A stretch of DNA of 64,000 nt from JADJLQ01 sp038251405 (GCA_038251405.1 JBBSBH010000009.1:62001-126000), one strand, 5' to 3'. Numbered from the stretch's first letter, positions 55,937 through 64,000 are shown. The notes: generated by a model not told the origin, from the letters alone. Program-made: numbers and translations.

Positions 55937-58633
55937 ATGGCAAAAAAAAACAAACAAAAATCAATTGTATCAAAGCAATCTATTTCAAAAGCGAACTATA
56001 ATATATTAATACTAAATACAGAAAATCACACGGATGAAGCAATCAATGAAAATATTAATGATATAAAATTAAAATTAAAAAAACTGGGAGCCATTTATGT
56101 TCTAAGTAAAAATGATCATTCAGGTCTATTAAAATCATACACCAAACTTCCAGATTCTATTCTTGAAAATGATTTGAAATCCAACAACCTCATTCTGATA
56201 GATGCTTCAGAAAATAGTGAATGGTCTGAACAAATTGAACAATTTGATAATATAGATTTTTCAATCACAGATAAACCCAGGCAAATTACTTTAGTTGACA
56301 ATCTTGGAAGCACAAGGCAGATTAAATCAAATTTGATTCTCCCTTTTCATTATTTGGAGAATTTAATCACTTTTGGAGAAATTAAACAAAATGCTGCTGA
56401 TCTTTTACATCATCATGCACTACTTAAAGAAAGTTTTACCATTGAATCTGAAGATAAAATATATCCAGAAAATAATTTATTTAAAAAAATTTCTAAATTT
56501 CCTCAAACTCTTTTTATACAGCCTTTTCTCAATTGGAAAAAAAATAAAGATAGGCTATCCTTATATCAGTTTATTCTAAATCTTGTGCTGGCGGGCAGCC
56601 TTATTTATGCATTGATCGGTGCGCTCAATGTAGGTATAAGTAGTGATGAAAACAGATACATAGGGCAAGCAGAAAAAGTCTTTAATTTTTACAAAACATT
56701 TGGAAAAGACTCTTCTGCTTTACAAAAAACGGGGGTAGATCCTCAATATTTTAATGGTCAGATTTTTGATGATGCCTTATATACTTTTGGTAAACCTTTT
56801 GGCTTAGATCATAATTTCACATTCAGACATTTAATTATTGCGATCACCGGGTGGTTTAGTATTTTATTTGCTGCACTGATGGCTTTAAGATTGATGGGGT
56901 ATAGGGCTGCCTTATTTACAACCATTTTAATACTTCTGAGCCCTATTTATATGGGGAATGTATTCAATAATCATAGAGATATCCCGCTGGCTACGTTTAC
57001 TGTTTTTGGAGTTTATGCCATTATTCGGTTTTGGGATTATTTCCCATTTGTAAATAGAAAGTATCTTTTGTATATCGTATTAGCTTTGATGCTGAGTTTG
57101 TCTTCACGACTCGCCGGAGGAGTCCTACTCATAGCATTAATGGGTTTGTATTCTCTATTAAAGACCATTCAACAAGGGTTTTTGAAAAAAGTTTTTTCCT
57201 TTGATAAATCGATTAGAAAACCCGTACTAAGTTTATTGATAGGCGCAGCCGTAGCATACATCATTACCATCTTGCTCTGGCCCTATGGCCTCACCGGACC
57301 CTTTAAGCATGCTGCCGAAGTAATTAAAAGTTCGGGAAATCATCCAGTGGCATTATTTCAAATATTTGAGTCAAAGTATAGACTGTCTTCTTCTATGCCT
57401 GATTATTATGTTTTGAAATACATAGGCATCACAGTGCCCATAGCTGTTCTACTGGGTCTGATATTAGTACTATTTGGTATTTTTTCGGCTAAGCCTAAAT
57501 TAATGACTCCTGAATTGTTTATATTATTATTTGCATTTAGCTTTCCTTTGATCTATTCTTATTTCGAACTGGGAAATATGTACGGAAGCTGGCGTCATTT
57601 TATGTTTACCTTTCCATTTATTGCTATATCCTCAGGCATCGGCTGGCATGCTCTATTTAGTAAAATCTCCAAATTCAATAATACGCTTTGGCCTATAGGA
57701 ATTCTTGTTTTAACGCTTATTCACCCTCTTGTATATGTCATTAAAAACCATCCTTTCGAATATCTTTATTACAATGAGCTGGTGGGCGGTACAAAAGGGG
57801 CCTACGGAAATTATGAATGGGATTATTCTTTAAACAGTCTGAAGCAAGGATCAGATTGGCTAAAAAAATATATCCGGGATCATCACCCAAAAGGTACAAA
57901 ATTGGTAATCGCCTCCAATGGAGGAGCAGAAACTGCGGAGTATTTTGAAGGATTCGATGATAGTATATCTACCATATATACCAGATATTATGAAAGAGGG
58001 AATCAATTATGGGATTATGCTCTTTATCCAAATATGTATATCCATCCCTATCAACTAAAGAATCATATCTTCTCTTCAAGAGATTCATTGCACTATATTA
58101 AAATAGATGGTGAGCCCGTGTGTTTTATTTTAAAAAGAAATAATACAGATGATTATGCGGCTGGTCAAGCCATGGCGTCTAATGATGCTAATACGGCGCT
58201 TCAAAAGTTCCAATCCTATATTAAATATAATCCCAAAAGTGAATGGGCCTGGTTTCAAATGGGCTATATCTATGCACAATACAATAACTGGGCTCAGGCA
58301 CAAACTTATATCAATGAATGTTTTAAATATCATCCGGAGTTTTTACCAGGGCGAGCACTTCAATCTTTGATTTATCTCAACACCAATAGACCTAAAGATG
58401 CACAACCCATTCTATTAAAATTAATAGAAGATAAATACGATCTCGGTAATAGTTATAAATGGAGTGGTCAGTCCTACGAATCTGAAAAAAATTATCGAAA
58501 GGCTTTAGAGCAATATGGATTTGCACTGGGAGCTGGTAATACTCAAAAAGATACCTATGCAAAAATCGCAAATTGCTTTAGACAATTAGGTGATATAAAT
58601 CAAGCTGCTAAATATGAAGGAATGTCTAAGTAG
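55937..58633 (+). CDS. GT39/ArnT-like membrane glycosyltransferase with N-terminal domain and C-terminal TPRs
   Basis: 898 residues in three parts. Residues about 20-170 form a soluble domain I do not recognise (NYNILILNTENHTDEAI at its start). From about 205 to 610 there are about ten membrane helices of GT-C/GT39 type, with the acidic motif SSDENRY at about 235-241 in the first loop. Residues about 740-895 hold TPR repeats. Such proteins transfer a sugar from a polyprenyl carrier outside the inner membrane. It follows the lipid-sugar synthase by 7 bp, so the two likely form a pathway. Confidence 0.83.
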   Translation: MAKKNKQKSIVSKQSISKANYNILILNTENHTDEAINENINDIKLKLKKLGAIYVLSKNDHSGLLKSYTKLPDSILENDLKSNNLILIDASENSEWSEQIEQFDNIDFSITDKPRQITLVDNLGSTRQIKSNLILPFHYLENLITFGEIKQNAADLLHHHALLKESFTIESEDKIYPENNLFKKISKFPQTLFIQPFLNWKKNKDRLSLYQFILNLVLAGSLIYALIGALNVGISSDENRYIGQAEKVFNFYKTFGKDSSALQKTGVDPQYFNGQIFDDALYTFGKPFGLDHNFTFRHLIIAITGWFSILFAALMALRLMGYRAALFTTILILLSPIYMGNVFNNHRDIPLATFTVFGVYAIIRFWDYFPFVNRKYLLYIVLALMLSLSSRLAGGVLLIALMGLYSLLKTIQQGFLKKVFSFDKSIRKPVLSLLIGAAVAYIITILLWPYGLTGPFKHAAEVIKSSGNHPVALFQIFESKYRLSSSMPDYYVLKYIGITVPIAVLLGLILVLFGIFSAKPKLMTPELFILLFAFSFPLIYSYFELGNMYGSWRHFMFTFPFIAISSGIGWHALFSKISKFNNTLWPIGILVLTLIHPLVYVIKNHPFEYLYYNELVGGTKGAYGNYEWDYSLNSLKQGSDWLKKYIRDHHPKGTKLVIASNGGAETAEYFEGFDDSISTIYTRYYERGNQLWDYALYPNMYIHPYQLKNHIFSSRDSLHYIKIDGEPVCFILKRNNTDDYAAGQAMASNDANTALQKFQSYIKYNPKSEWAWFQMGYIYAQYNNWAQAQTYINECFKYHPEFLPGRALQSLIYLNTNRPKDAQPILLKLIEDKYDLGNSYKWSGQSYESEKNYRKALEQYGFALGAGNTQKDTYAKIANCFRQLGDINQAAKYEGMSK

Positions 58634-58658
58634 ATAACTTTGATCAATATACTAATCT

Positions 58659-59414
58659 TTGAAAATAAAGGATAATACATATATAATTTCTGGTGGAGTC
58701 TCTGGTTTGGGAGCTGCCGTTTGTGATATGATTTTGGAGAATGGAGGGAATGCTATTATCATCGATATTAATGAGATAAAAGGTAATAATTCCAATAAAA
58801 AAGCTACGTATTATATTGGAGATGTCACAGATTATTCCTCTATAGAAAATATTATTAATTCCATTTATTCCGATTCCATTCGAATTGCTGGATTAATAAA
58901 TTGTGCAGGAATTGGTCCTGCTAAACGTGTTGTTGGTAGAGCGGGTGCCAGCCCCATTGATTTTTTTCAAAAAGTAATTCATGTCAATTTAATTGGGACT
59001 TATAATTTAATACGATTGGTAGCTGCTCATATGCAAAATAACAGATCTGATATGGACGACGAAAGAGGTGTAATTATTAATACGGCTTCCATTGCCGCTT
59101 TTGATGGACAAATAGGGCAAGCCGCATATGCTGCGTCTAAAGGTGGGATAGTATCCATGACCTTACCCTTAGCTCGTGAATTTGCAAGAATGGGTATTCG
59201 GGTAATGACCATAGCTCCTGGAATATTTGAAACTCCCTTAATGGAAAACTTTTCTCCTGAAGTGAAGCAATCATTGATAGACCAAACTATTTTCCCGAAG
59301 AGACTAGGTCAGCCTCAGGAATATGCATCCTTAGTAAAAGAAATAATACAAAATACCATGCTCAATGGAGACGTAATCCGGTTGGATGGATCAATAAGAA
59401 TGAATAGTAAATAA
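58659..59414 (+). CDS. SDR dehydrogenase, 3-hydroxyacyl-CoA dehydrogenase type 2-like
   Basis: 251 residues from a TTG start at 58659 (MKIKDNTYIISGG). The Rossmann motif GGVSGLG, the NCAGIG segment, the catalytic Ser in NTASIAAF and YAASKGG make a complete SDR active site. The sequence around VVGRAGASPIDFFQKVI and APGIFETPLM is close to HSD17B10/type II 3-hydroxyacyl-CoA dehydrogenases. It probably oxidises 3-hydroxyacyl-CoA with NAD in fatty-acid or branched-chain breakdown. It starts 25 bp after the GT39-like gene, but a functional link is not obvious. Confidence 0.88.
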   Translation: MKIKDNTYIISGGVSGLGAAVCDMILENGGNAIIIDINEIKGNNSNKKATYYIGDVTDYSSIENIINSIYSDSIRIAGLINCAGIGPAKRVVGRAGASPIDFFQKVIHVNLIGTYNLIRLVAAHMQNNRSDMDDERGVIINTASIAAFDGQIGQAAYAASKGGIVSMTLPLAREFARMGIRVMTIAPGIFETPLMENFSPEVKQSLIDQTIFPKRLGQPQEYASLVKEIIQNTMLNGDVIRLDGSIRMNSK

Positions 59415-59457
59415 AAAAGAATCCCTATCGTTAATATCCAAATTATTTATAAGCTAT

Positions 59458-60159
59458 ATGTCGAGAAAAAGTAAACTTTTGCGGTTTGCGGAATTAGATA
59501 GTTTTAAAAATTGCTACCAGGGAATTGGCCCGGATTCTTCATTAGTGCGAAAATCAGATGAATCTTTTTTTCAGATAAAGGGAAATTGGTCCGTGGACAT
59601 ATTTAATAATAAAAATCCATTGATAGTAGAATTAGCCTGTGGAAAAGGGGAGTATACCGTTGCGCTCGCAGAAGCCCATCCTGATATCAATTTTATAGGA
59701 ATTGATATCAAAGGAAATAGAATGCATCGGGGAGCTAAGAAAGCCTTAGCATCGGGTATACATCATGCGGCTTTCCTGAGAATCCGAATTGAATGGATCA
59801 TGAATTACTTTGCTGAAAATGAATTAGCTGAGATCTGGATCACATTTCCTGATCCATTTTTGAAACACAGTAAAGCGAACCGAAGGCTTACTTCACCTAT
59901 GTTTTTGGATAAATACAAAGTATTACTTCGAAAAGAGGGTATCGTGCATCTTAAAACAGATAGTGAAGAATTATTTAAATACACAGTGGATACGATTGGT
60001 AATTATCATGGAATTAAAGTCATTCAATGCTCCGAAAATATCGACCAGGATAATATGACTACCGGAGATCTTGCTATTCAGACCTATTATGAAGGTATGC
60101 ACCGGGCTTTAGGAAAGCCGATAAAATATATCAGTTGGAAGTATGTATCCATCATTTGA
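59458..60159 (+). CDS. trmB: tRNA (guanine-N7-)-methyltransferase
   Basis: 233 residues. VELACGKGEYTVALA is the SAM motif near 58-72, and WITFPDPFLKHSKANRRL carries the TrmB catalytic Asp-Pro and tRNA-binding residues. HLKTDSEELF and the GDLAIQTYYEG end are standard. It methylates G46 of tRNA to m7G. The reading frame is complete. A decayed copy of the last third lies at 62895-63121. Confidence 0.95.
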   Translation: MSRKSKLLRFAELDSFKNCYQGIGPDSSLVRKSDESFFQIKGNWSVDIFNNKNPLIVELACGKGEYTVALAEAHPDINFIGIDIKGNRMHRGAKKALASGIHHAAFLRIRIEWIMNYFAENELAEIWITFPDPFLKHSKANRRLTSPMFLDKYKVLLRKEGIVHLKTDSEELFKYTVDTIGNYHGIKVIQCSENIDQDNMTTGDLAIQTYYEGMHRALGKPIKYISWKYVSII

Positions 60160-60247
60160 AGTCCGGTTTCCCAATAATCATAATTAGAACTATCAATCCA
60201 TATCCTGCAATAGGTATTCCAGGTAGCCACACCAAAGAATTTGCCAT
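60152..60247 (-). CDS. possible 31-residue membrane peptide
   Basis: ATG 60245-60247 opens a 32-codon frame reading MANSLVWLPGIPIAGYGLIV then a short hydrophobic segment and GKPDFK, with a stop at 60152-60154. A hydrophobic helix between short charged ends is typical of small bacterial membrane proteins. It lies between convergent trmB and the response regulator gene, and its stop overlaps the 3' end of trmB. No Shine-Dalgarno is seen, which is normal here. It could be chance; no homology is known to me. Confidence 0.3.
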   Translation of the reverse strand: MANSLVWLPGIPIAGYGLIVLIMIIGKPDFK

Positions 60248-60289
60248 TCAGTAAAAAGGGAAATTTTTACTTTAAAGATATTCAATTTA

Positions 60290-60994
60290 TTACACCTTCA
60301 CGGTCTCATAAATTCGTAAAATAAATCCTACTTTAAATACATTTTCTATTTGTAACGAAGGATCATCCTTTAATAATTTTCTAAGTCTGGAAATGAACAC
60401 ATCAAAGCTTCGGCCTAGAAAATAGTCATACTTTCCATAAACGCTGGTTACAGCATCTTCACGGCGGAGTATATTATTCTTCTTTAAAAATAATAATGCC
60501 AATATTTGAGATTCCTTTTCAGTCAGTCTGGTGATTACTCCATGTATAGATAATTCTTGTTTGTTTATTTCGAATAAATATTTTCCTATATTGACTTTAT
60601 CAGGCAATACTTCCATACTATAATTTTGAATTCTTCTCAATATCACTTGCATTTTGCAAATCAACTCATCCGGGTCAAAAGGTTTTGTAATATAGTCTTC
60701 CGCACCAAGTTCATATGCTTTGAGCTTGTCCTGCTTCAGCGTGCGGGCAGTGATGAATAAAAAAGGCAAAGATGGGTATTGGATCTTTATTTGTCTGGCA
60801 AGTGAAAAACCATCCATGCCCGGCATACTAATATCTAATAAACATAATTGAAATGCATTCTTTTTTAAAGCATCTAATGCAGATAAAGCATCTCGTTTCC
60901 ACATCACCTGGTACAGATTTGTTTCTAAATATTCCATTAAAAGTATTCCCAAGTTAGTATCGTCTTCCACCAATAAAAGTTTTATAGTGATCAT
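60290..60994 (-). CDS. OmpR-family response regulator
   Basis: 234 residues. The receiver domain has VEDDTNLG, the phospho-acceptor Asp in CLLDISMPGMDG and the Lys in DYITKPFDP. The winged-helix output domain is complete (LTEKESQILALLFL, FDVFISRLRKLLKDD). Its ATG overlaps the stop of the kinase gene (ATGA), so the pair is translationally coupled. The likely binding site is the set of direct repeats at 62256-62295. Confidence 0.94.
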   Translation of the reverse strand: MITIKLLLVEDDTNLGILLMEYLETNLYQVMWKRDALSALDALKKNAFQLCLLDISMPGMDGFSLARQIKIQYPSLPFLFITARTLKQDKLKAYELGAEDYITKPFDPDELICKMQVILRRIQNYSMEVLPDKVNIGKYLFEINKQELSIHGVITRLTEKESQILALLFLKKNNILRREDAVTSVYGKYDYFLGRSFDVFISRLRKLLKDDPSLQIENVFKVGFILRIYETVKV

Positions 60995-62217
60995 AGCATA
61001 AGCTTAGGAAAATAGAGATTAAATGATGATCCGTTGGGTTTTATTGATTCAATATGAATATCTCCTTCATGTAAATGCAGAATTTTCTTCACATAATTCA
61101 ATCCCAGACCAAAACCATTAGATGTATTCATTTGATTAGCACCTCTGTAAAATGGGTCAAATATTTTCGAATGCTCATTTTCATGTATACCCATGCCATT
61201 ATCCCGTACACGCACACACCATTGGTCGTTCGTTTTAATAATGTCAATATTAATTTCAGGACGATCATTATTATATTTTAAGGCATTGTCTATAAGATTC
61301 TTGATCACATTCCGCACATGCACTTTATCCGCTAATATCGGATAGGCCCTTTCCGAAGCATGCACATATATGACTGCGGATTTTTCGTTGATTTGAAGTT
61401 GCATCCCTGTTATGGCTTCTTCCACCAGGTGGAGTAAATCAGTTTTAGATTTATCCAACTGAATTCCCTGATGATTACTATTAGCCAGGCTAAGTACTTG
61501 CCCGAGTTGCTTTTTAAGATTCGAAGTCTCAGCTGATAGTATTTGAATATATCCAGCTATTCTAGTATCGGTATTTGATTTATTGATAAGGGAAGTAGCC
61601 AAGTGAATATTAGTAAGCGGGGTGCTGAATTCATGTGTCATATGATTGAAGAATTTTACATTCTCTTCGCTTAATTTTTTCTGCCTGATCAATGTATTGG
61701 TAGCATATAAAAACATGGAAATAATGGAAAGTACAATAAGAATAGAGGCCCACCACATAGAACCCAATTGCTGATGAATATAGTCTTTTTTACCCTGAAA
61801 AACTAATTTTACCCAATGATCATCTTGCGAAATTATGGGAGCAAGTGAACAAGAATATTGAGGATCACAATCGGCTGAAGAATCTTTTGTTGCCAAAGAC
61901 ATATTGTAGGGCAAATGAATTTGATAGAACGCCAGGCTTTTATTAATCTCCTGAACAAAACCGCTATCCCTGATCATGCTCTGTAATATTGATTGGCAAT
62001 TACTCCCCGGAGTTAATGCACATCCAACTGGGTCCGCCAAACAACTACTCGGATTGTCAGAGATTTTTTCAACCGCCGAACACAAAGCCATACTTACTCT
62101 ATTGGTAAATTGGTCATCTATTAATTTTTTAGATTGATGGATCCAGTAAAACTGAAAACTGATCAGTAAAAGGACAGCTAAAGCTGACCCACCAATGAGC
62201 ATATATATCTTGCGCAT
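60991..62217 (-). CDS. sensor histidine kinase with Cys-rich periplasmic sensor
   Basis: 408 residues. Membrane helices at about 5-25 and 154-173 enclose a periplasmic domain of about 128 residues with Cys at 46, 59, 66, 74, 117 and 123. There is no HAMP domain. The HisKA domain has phospho-His195 (NHMTHEFSTP), and the HATPase domain has NLIDNALKYN, DNGMGIHE and GFGLGLNYV. Six cysteines in a short sensor suggest disulfide or metal sensing. The layout resembles RprX-type kinases of Bacteroidota, which is a family comparison from memory. Confidence 0.9.
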   Translation of the reverse strand: MRKIYMLIGGSALAVLLLISFQFYWIHQSKKLIDDQFTNRVSMALCSAVEKISDNPSSCLADPVGCALTPGSNCQSILQSMIRDSGFVQEINKSLAFYQIHLPYNMSLATKDSSADCDPQYSCSLAPIISQDDHWVKLVFQGKKDYIHQQLGSMWWASILIVLSIISMFLYATNTLIRQKKLSEENVKFFNHMTHEFSTPLTNIHLATSLINKSNTDTRIAGYIQILSAETSNLKKQLGQVLSLANSNHQGIQLDKSKTDLLHLVEEAITGMQLQINEKSAVIYVHASERAYPILADKVHVRNVIKNLIDNALKYNNDRPEINIDIIKTNDQWCVRVRDNGMGIHENEHSKIFDPFYRGANQMNTSNGFGLGLNYVKKILHLHEGDIHIESIKPNGSSFNLYFPKLML

Positions 62218-62255
62218 GCACCAAAGATCATCAGATTCTTTTACTCAATTGTTCT

Positions 62256-62295
62256 GTTTAACAGGCGTTTAACAAGTGGCTAACATCAGCTAACA
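62256..62295. promoter_or_regulatory. four phased direct repeats, probable OmpR-type regulator site
   Basis: GTTTAACA (62256-62263), GTTTAACA (62267-62274), GGCTAACA (62278-62285) and AGCTAACA (62288-62295) are spaced 11, 11 and 10 bp, one per helical turn. The core is (T/C)TAACA. OmpR/PhoB regulators bind such head-to-tail repeats with about 11-bp period. The site lies between the kinase gene (minus, starting 39 bp away) and the Cys-rich protein gene (plus, starting 95 bp away), so it could control either or both. Confidence 0.6.
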
Positions 62296-62390
62296 AATTT
62301 GGACGGTAATCTCGTTCAATTTTGCAGCATGTTTAGTAATTACTCTACATCCGCAGGCCATCGGGTATGGTCAAAAAATTGATAATTTAA

Positions 62391-62765
62391 ATGAAAAAAC
62401 AGTTCGTATGGATTGCCTTGATGATGATAGGCTATCTTAGTATTTCAGCCCAAAACGCAACATGTTGCGCAAAAAAAACTAGTTGCCTTGTGCAATCATG
62501 TTCTGCAGCTAAGGTTCAAAATTCTACTTCTGCAAAAGTGGAGAATGCTGAATTTAAAAGTGAAAAAGAGCAACCATCCCATGTCAGTCCTTTGAATGCA
62601 TCAGCAGCTATGAAATCAAGCATGAATATCGCTGCATCATTTCTGAGTTTTGCAGCTTATGCGTGGACATCACTAAAAGACTGCTGCAATCCAGCTACCT
62701 GTGATCCGACAACATGTGATCCACCTACATGCGATCCTTCAAAATGTTCCACAAAGAGCAAGTAG
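62391..62765 (+). CDS. small exported Cys-rich protein
   Basis: 124 residues. The signal peptide (about 1-21, SISAQ) is followed by NATCCAKKTSC and a Ser/Ala/Lys-rich linker. A hydrophobic stretch (about 79-95) and a tail at 98-119 follow, in which Thr-Cys-Asp-Pro is repeated (CCNPATCDPTTCDPPTCDPSKC, in parts). Ten Cys occur in about 100 mature residues. The tail could bind metal or form disulfides. I know no family. It is divergent from the two-component genes and shares the intergenic direct repeats with them. Confidence 0.75.
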   Translation: MKKQFVWIALMMIGYLSISAQNATCCAKKTSCLVQSCSAAKVQNSTSAKVENAEFKSEKEQPSHVSPLNASAAMKSSMNIAASFLSFAAYAWTSLKDCCNPATCDPTTCDPPTCDPSKCSTKSK

Positions 62766-62777
62766 ATTTTTCTTTCT

Positions 62778-62817
62778 AATCCCTCACGATAATCTGTACG
62801 ATGGTGAGGGATTTTTG
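62778..62817 (+). terminator. strong terminator after the Cys-rich protein gene
   Basis: AATCCCTCAC at 62778-62787 pairs with GTGAGGGATT at 62804-62813 across a 16-base loop, followed by a T-rich run (TTTTTGTTTTTT from 62812). The stem has 10 bp. It lies 13 bp after the stop codon. Confidence 0.85.
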
Positions 62818-62894
62818 TTTTTTGAGGTTCAATAAATATTTAACAGAATTCATTTATTTTCTATAGAGTTTTCAGCAAGAATCGCAGCTTGTCT

Positions 62895-63121
62895 GTAAAG
62901 CTAAAATGAACCCGAGGCCCACTTTAAAACAGATAGCGAAGAACTATTTAAGTATACTATACAAACCATTAGCCATTATTTGGGAAAATAGGTTATTCAA
63001 AACTGTGAAAAATATAGACCAGGAAAATCTAATTCATGGTGATTTAGCTGTTACCGACCTATTAATAAAGGAATTCATAGAGCTATTGCAAGCCAATTAA
63101 AAATATCAGCTGGAAAAAAGG
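62895..63121 (+). pseudogene. decayed 3' fragment of a trmB homologue
   Basis: From about 62917 the sequence reads HFKTDSEELFKYTI-type codons that match TrmB's HLKTDSEELFKYTV region. It then continues, with indels and stops, through NIDQENLIHGDLA (against NIDQDNMTTGDLA) to an ISAGKKE-like end. A shorter match (GTAAAGC ... GAACCCGAGGCC) to the KANRRL region begins near 62895, with about 60 bp missing between. Differences in the conserved stretch are mainly at third codon positions. This suggests a once-functional diverged homologue, not a fresh duplicate. The frame at 62906-63100 is part of this remnant. Confidence 0.75.
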
Positions 63122-63213
63122 AGTATTGCTCTCCGCCTTAAAATGGATGGCAAAAAGAAATCCCGAGATATATATTTTTTCTTTTTTGTAAGTTTGATTC
63201 AAATATTTTTTTC

Positions 63214-64000
63214 ATGCGAAATCTGTTATTACTACTCTTATTATCGTCCATTCACTATTCATTATTCAGTCAGACCGGAGGGAAATCTTCAACCGATGAA
63301 AAAAGGCCTTCTTCATCTTCTGATATAATTTTCAATCCCGACGCTACCAGCGTCACCAATTCCGAAATTACAGTAAATGGTCAGCGGGTACCCTTCAAAG
63401 CCATCACGGGGACACTTCCTGTTTGGGACGAAGAGGGAAAGACTATTGCCGGTCTGTTCTTTACTTATTATTCCAGAACGGATGTAAAAGATATTGCGTC
63501 GCGCCCGATGATCATTTCATTTAATGGGGGGCCGGGAAGTGCCTCGGTATGGATGCATATAGCTTATACAGGACCTGTGATATTAAATATAGATGATGAG
63601 GGCTATCCCATTCAACCGTATGGCTTCAAGGACAATCCATTTTCTATTTTAGATGTTGCCGATATAGTATACGTTGACCCGGTAAATACTGGATTTTCTA
63701 GAATTACCAATAAAGATGTACCGAAGTCTAAATTTTTTGGTGTGAATGCCGATATAAAATATTTGGCTGATTGGGTCACTACTTTTATAACAAGATACAA
63801 TAGATGGGCCTCTCCTAAATATCTCATTGGTGAAAGCTATGGCACTACACGGGTGTCAGGTCTTGCTCAGGAACTGCAATCCAATCATTGGATGTATCTG
63901 AATGGTGTGATTTTGGTATCACCTACTGACCTGGGTATGGAAAGAAGTGTACCCCAGGATGCGGCTTTGAGATTGCCTTATTTTACTGCGACTGCCTGGT
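63214..64000 (+). CDS. exported serine carboxypeptidase (S10 family), 3' truncated
   Basis: ATG 63214 opens a signal peptide (MRNLLLLLLLSSIHYSLFSQ), and the frame runs off the right edge (262 codons visible). RPMIISFNGGPGSASVWMH (in parts) forms the oxyanion region of S10 peptidases. FSILDVADIVYVDPVNTGFSR follows, in parts. YLIGESYGTTRVSGL holds the nucleophile Ser. The Asp and His of the triad would lie beyond the window. It removes C-terminal residues from peptides outside the cytoplasm. It is about 90 bp after the trmB remnant. Confidence 0.88.
   Translation, partial: MRNLLLLLLLSSIHYSLFSQTGGKSSTDEKRPSSSSDIIFNPDATSVTNSEITVNGQRVPFKAITGTLPVWDEEGKTIAGLFFTYYSRTDVKDIASRPMIISFNGGPGSASVWMHIAYTGPVILNIDDEGYPIQPYGFKDNPFSILDVADIVYVDPVNTGFSRITNKDVPKSKFFGVNADIKYLADWVTTFITRYNRWASPKYLIGESYGTTRVSGLAQELQSNHWMYLNGVILVSPTDLGMERSVPQDAALRLPYFTATAW

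Noticed and set aside
62906..63100. 64-codon frame as a new small gene
   Set aside because: Its second half is the NIDQ(E/D)N...GDLA segment of TrmB in a shifted frame, so it is part of the trmB remnant.
1..64000. tRNA, rRNA, CRISPR, insertion sequence, prophage or integrative element
   Set aside because: I looked for tRNA T-loop patterns, regularly spaced repeats, transposase motifs and phage or conjugation genes and found none.

Overview
The window looks like a chromosomal segment of a Bacteroidota bacterium, most likely of the Saprospirales/Chitinophagales type. The evidence is AT-rich DNA, three genes with type IX secretion (T9SS) C-terminal sorting domains, several SusD-free clusters of exported DUF1501/PSCyt/PSD1 proteins, A-rich leaders in place of strong Shine-Dalgarno sites, and promoter-like boxes of the TTTG-N19-TAnnTTTG kind. 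It holds about 45 protein genes. I found no tRNA or rRNA genes, no CRISPR array and no mobile element. The genus assignment is inference.

Layout. 1-660: the 3' part of a Nif3-like gene. 913-7815: a TetR-controlled efflux operon (TetR, TolC, HlyD lipoprotein, two ABC ATPases, two ABC-2 permeases) like E. coli cecR-ybhGFSR, with a visible promoter and operator. 7.9-19 kb: housekeeping and metabolism, including an FAD oxidoreductase, the coiled-coil/zapA/rny operon on the minus strand, a TIM-barrel epimerase, mqo, a D-aminoacylase-like amidohydrolase, a frameshifted small gene, a DUF2911 protein and dtd. 19-22 kb: a NarL-type regulator facing a 7TM-type histidine kinase. 22.1-27.7 kb: a 1664-residue exported repeat protein followed by a small T9SS protein, transcribed towards the kinase. 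27.9-30.3 kb: small exported or unknown proteins, one of them interrupted by an amber codon.

30-46 kb is the most distinctive part. Two divergent cassettes each carry a PSCyt1-PSCyt2-PSD1 protein with two CxxCH motifs, a Tat-exported DUF1501 protein and a membrane DUF2231/cytochrome/leucine-rich protein. Between them lie an M28 peptidase, a sulfatase and a VOC protein. The right-hand cassette also includes a Tat-type TIM-barrel isomerase. Together they suggest envelope redox and degradation chemistry on complex organic matter.

46-52 kb: exported esterase-like, Kelch-like and choice-of-anchor-B proteins, an AlkA-type glycosylase and tsaE. 52-60 kb: gyrB, a fused GT2-methyltransferase, a GT39-like membrane glycosyltransferase with TPRs, an SDR dehydrogenase and trmB. 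60-63 kb: an OmpR/histidine kinase pair divergent from a Cys-rich exported protein, with four phased direct repeats between them that look like the regulator's binding site. A decayed trmB copy follows. The window ends inside a serine carboxypeptidase (S10) gene.
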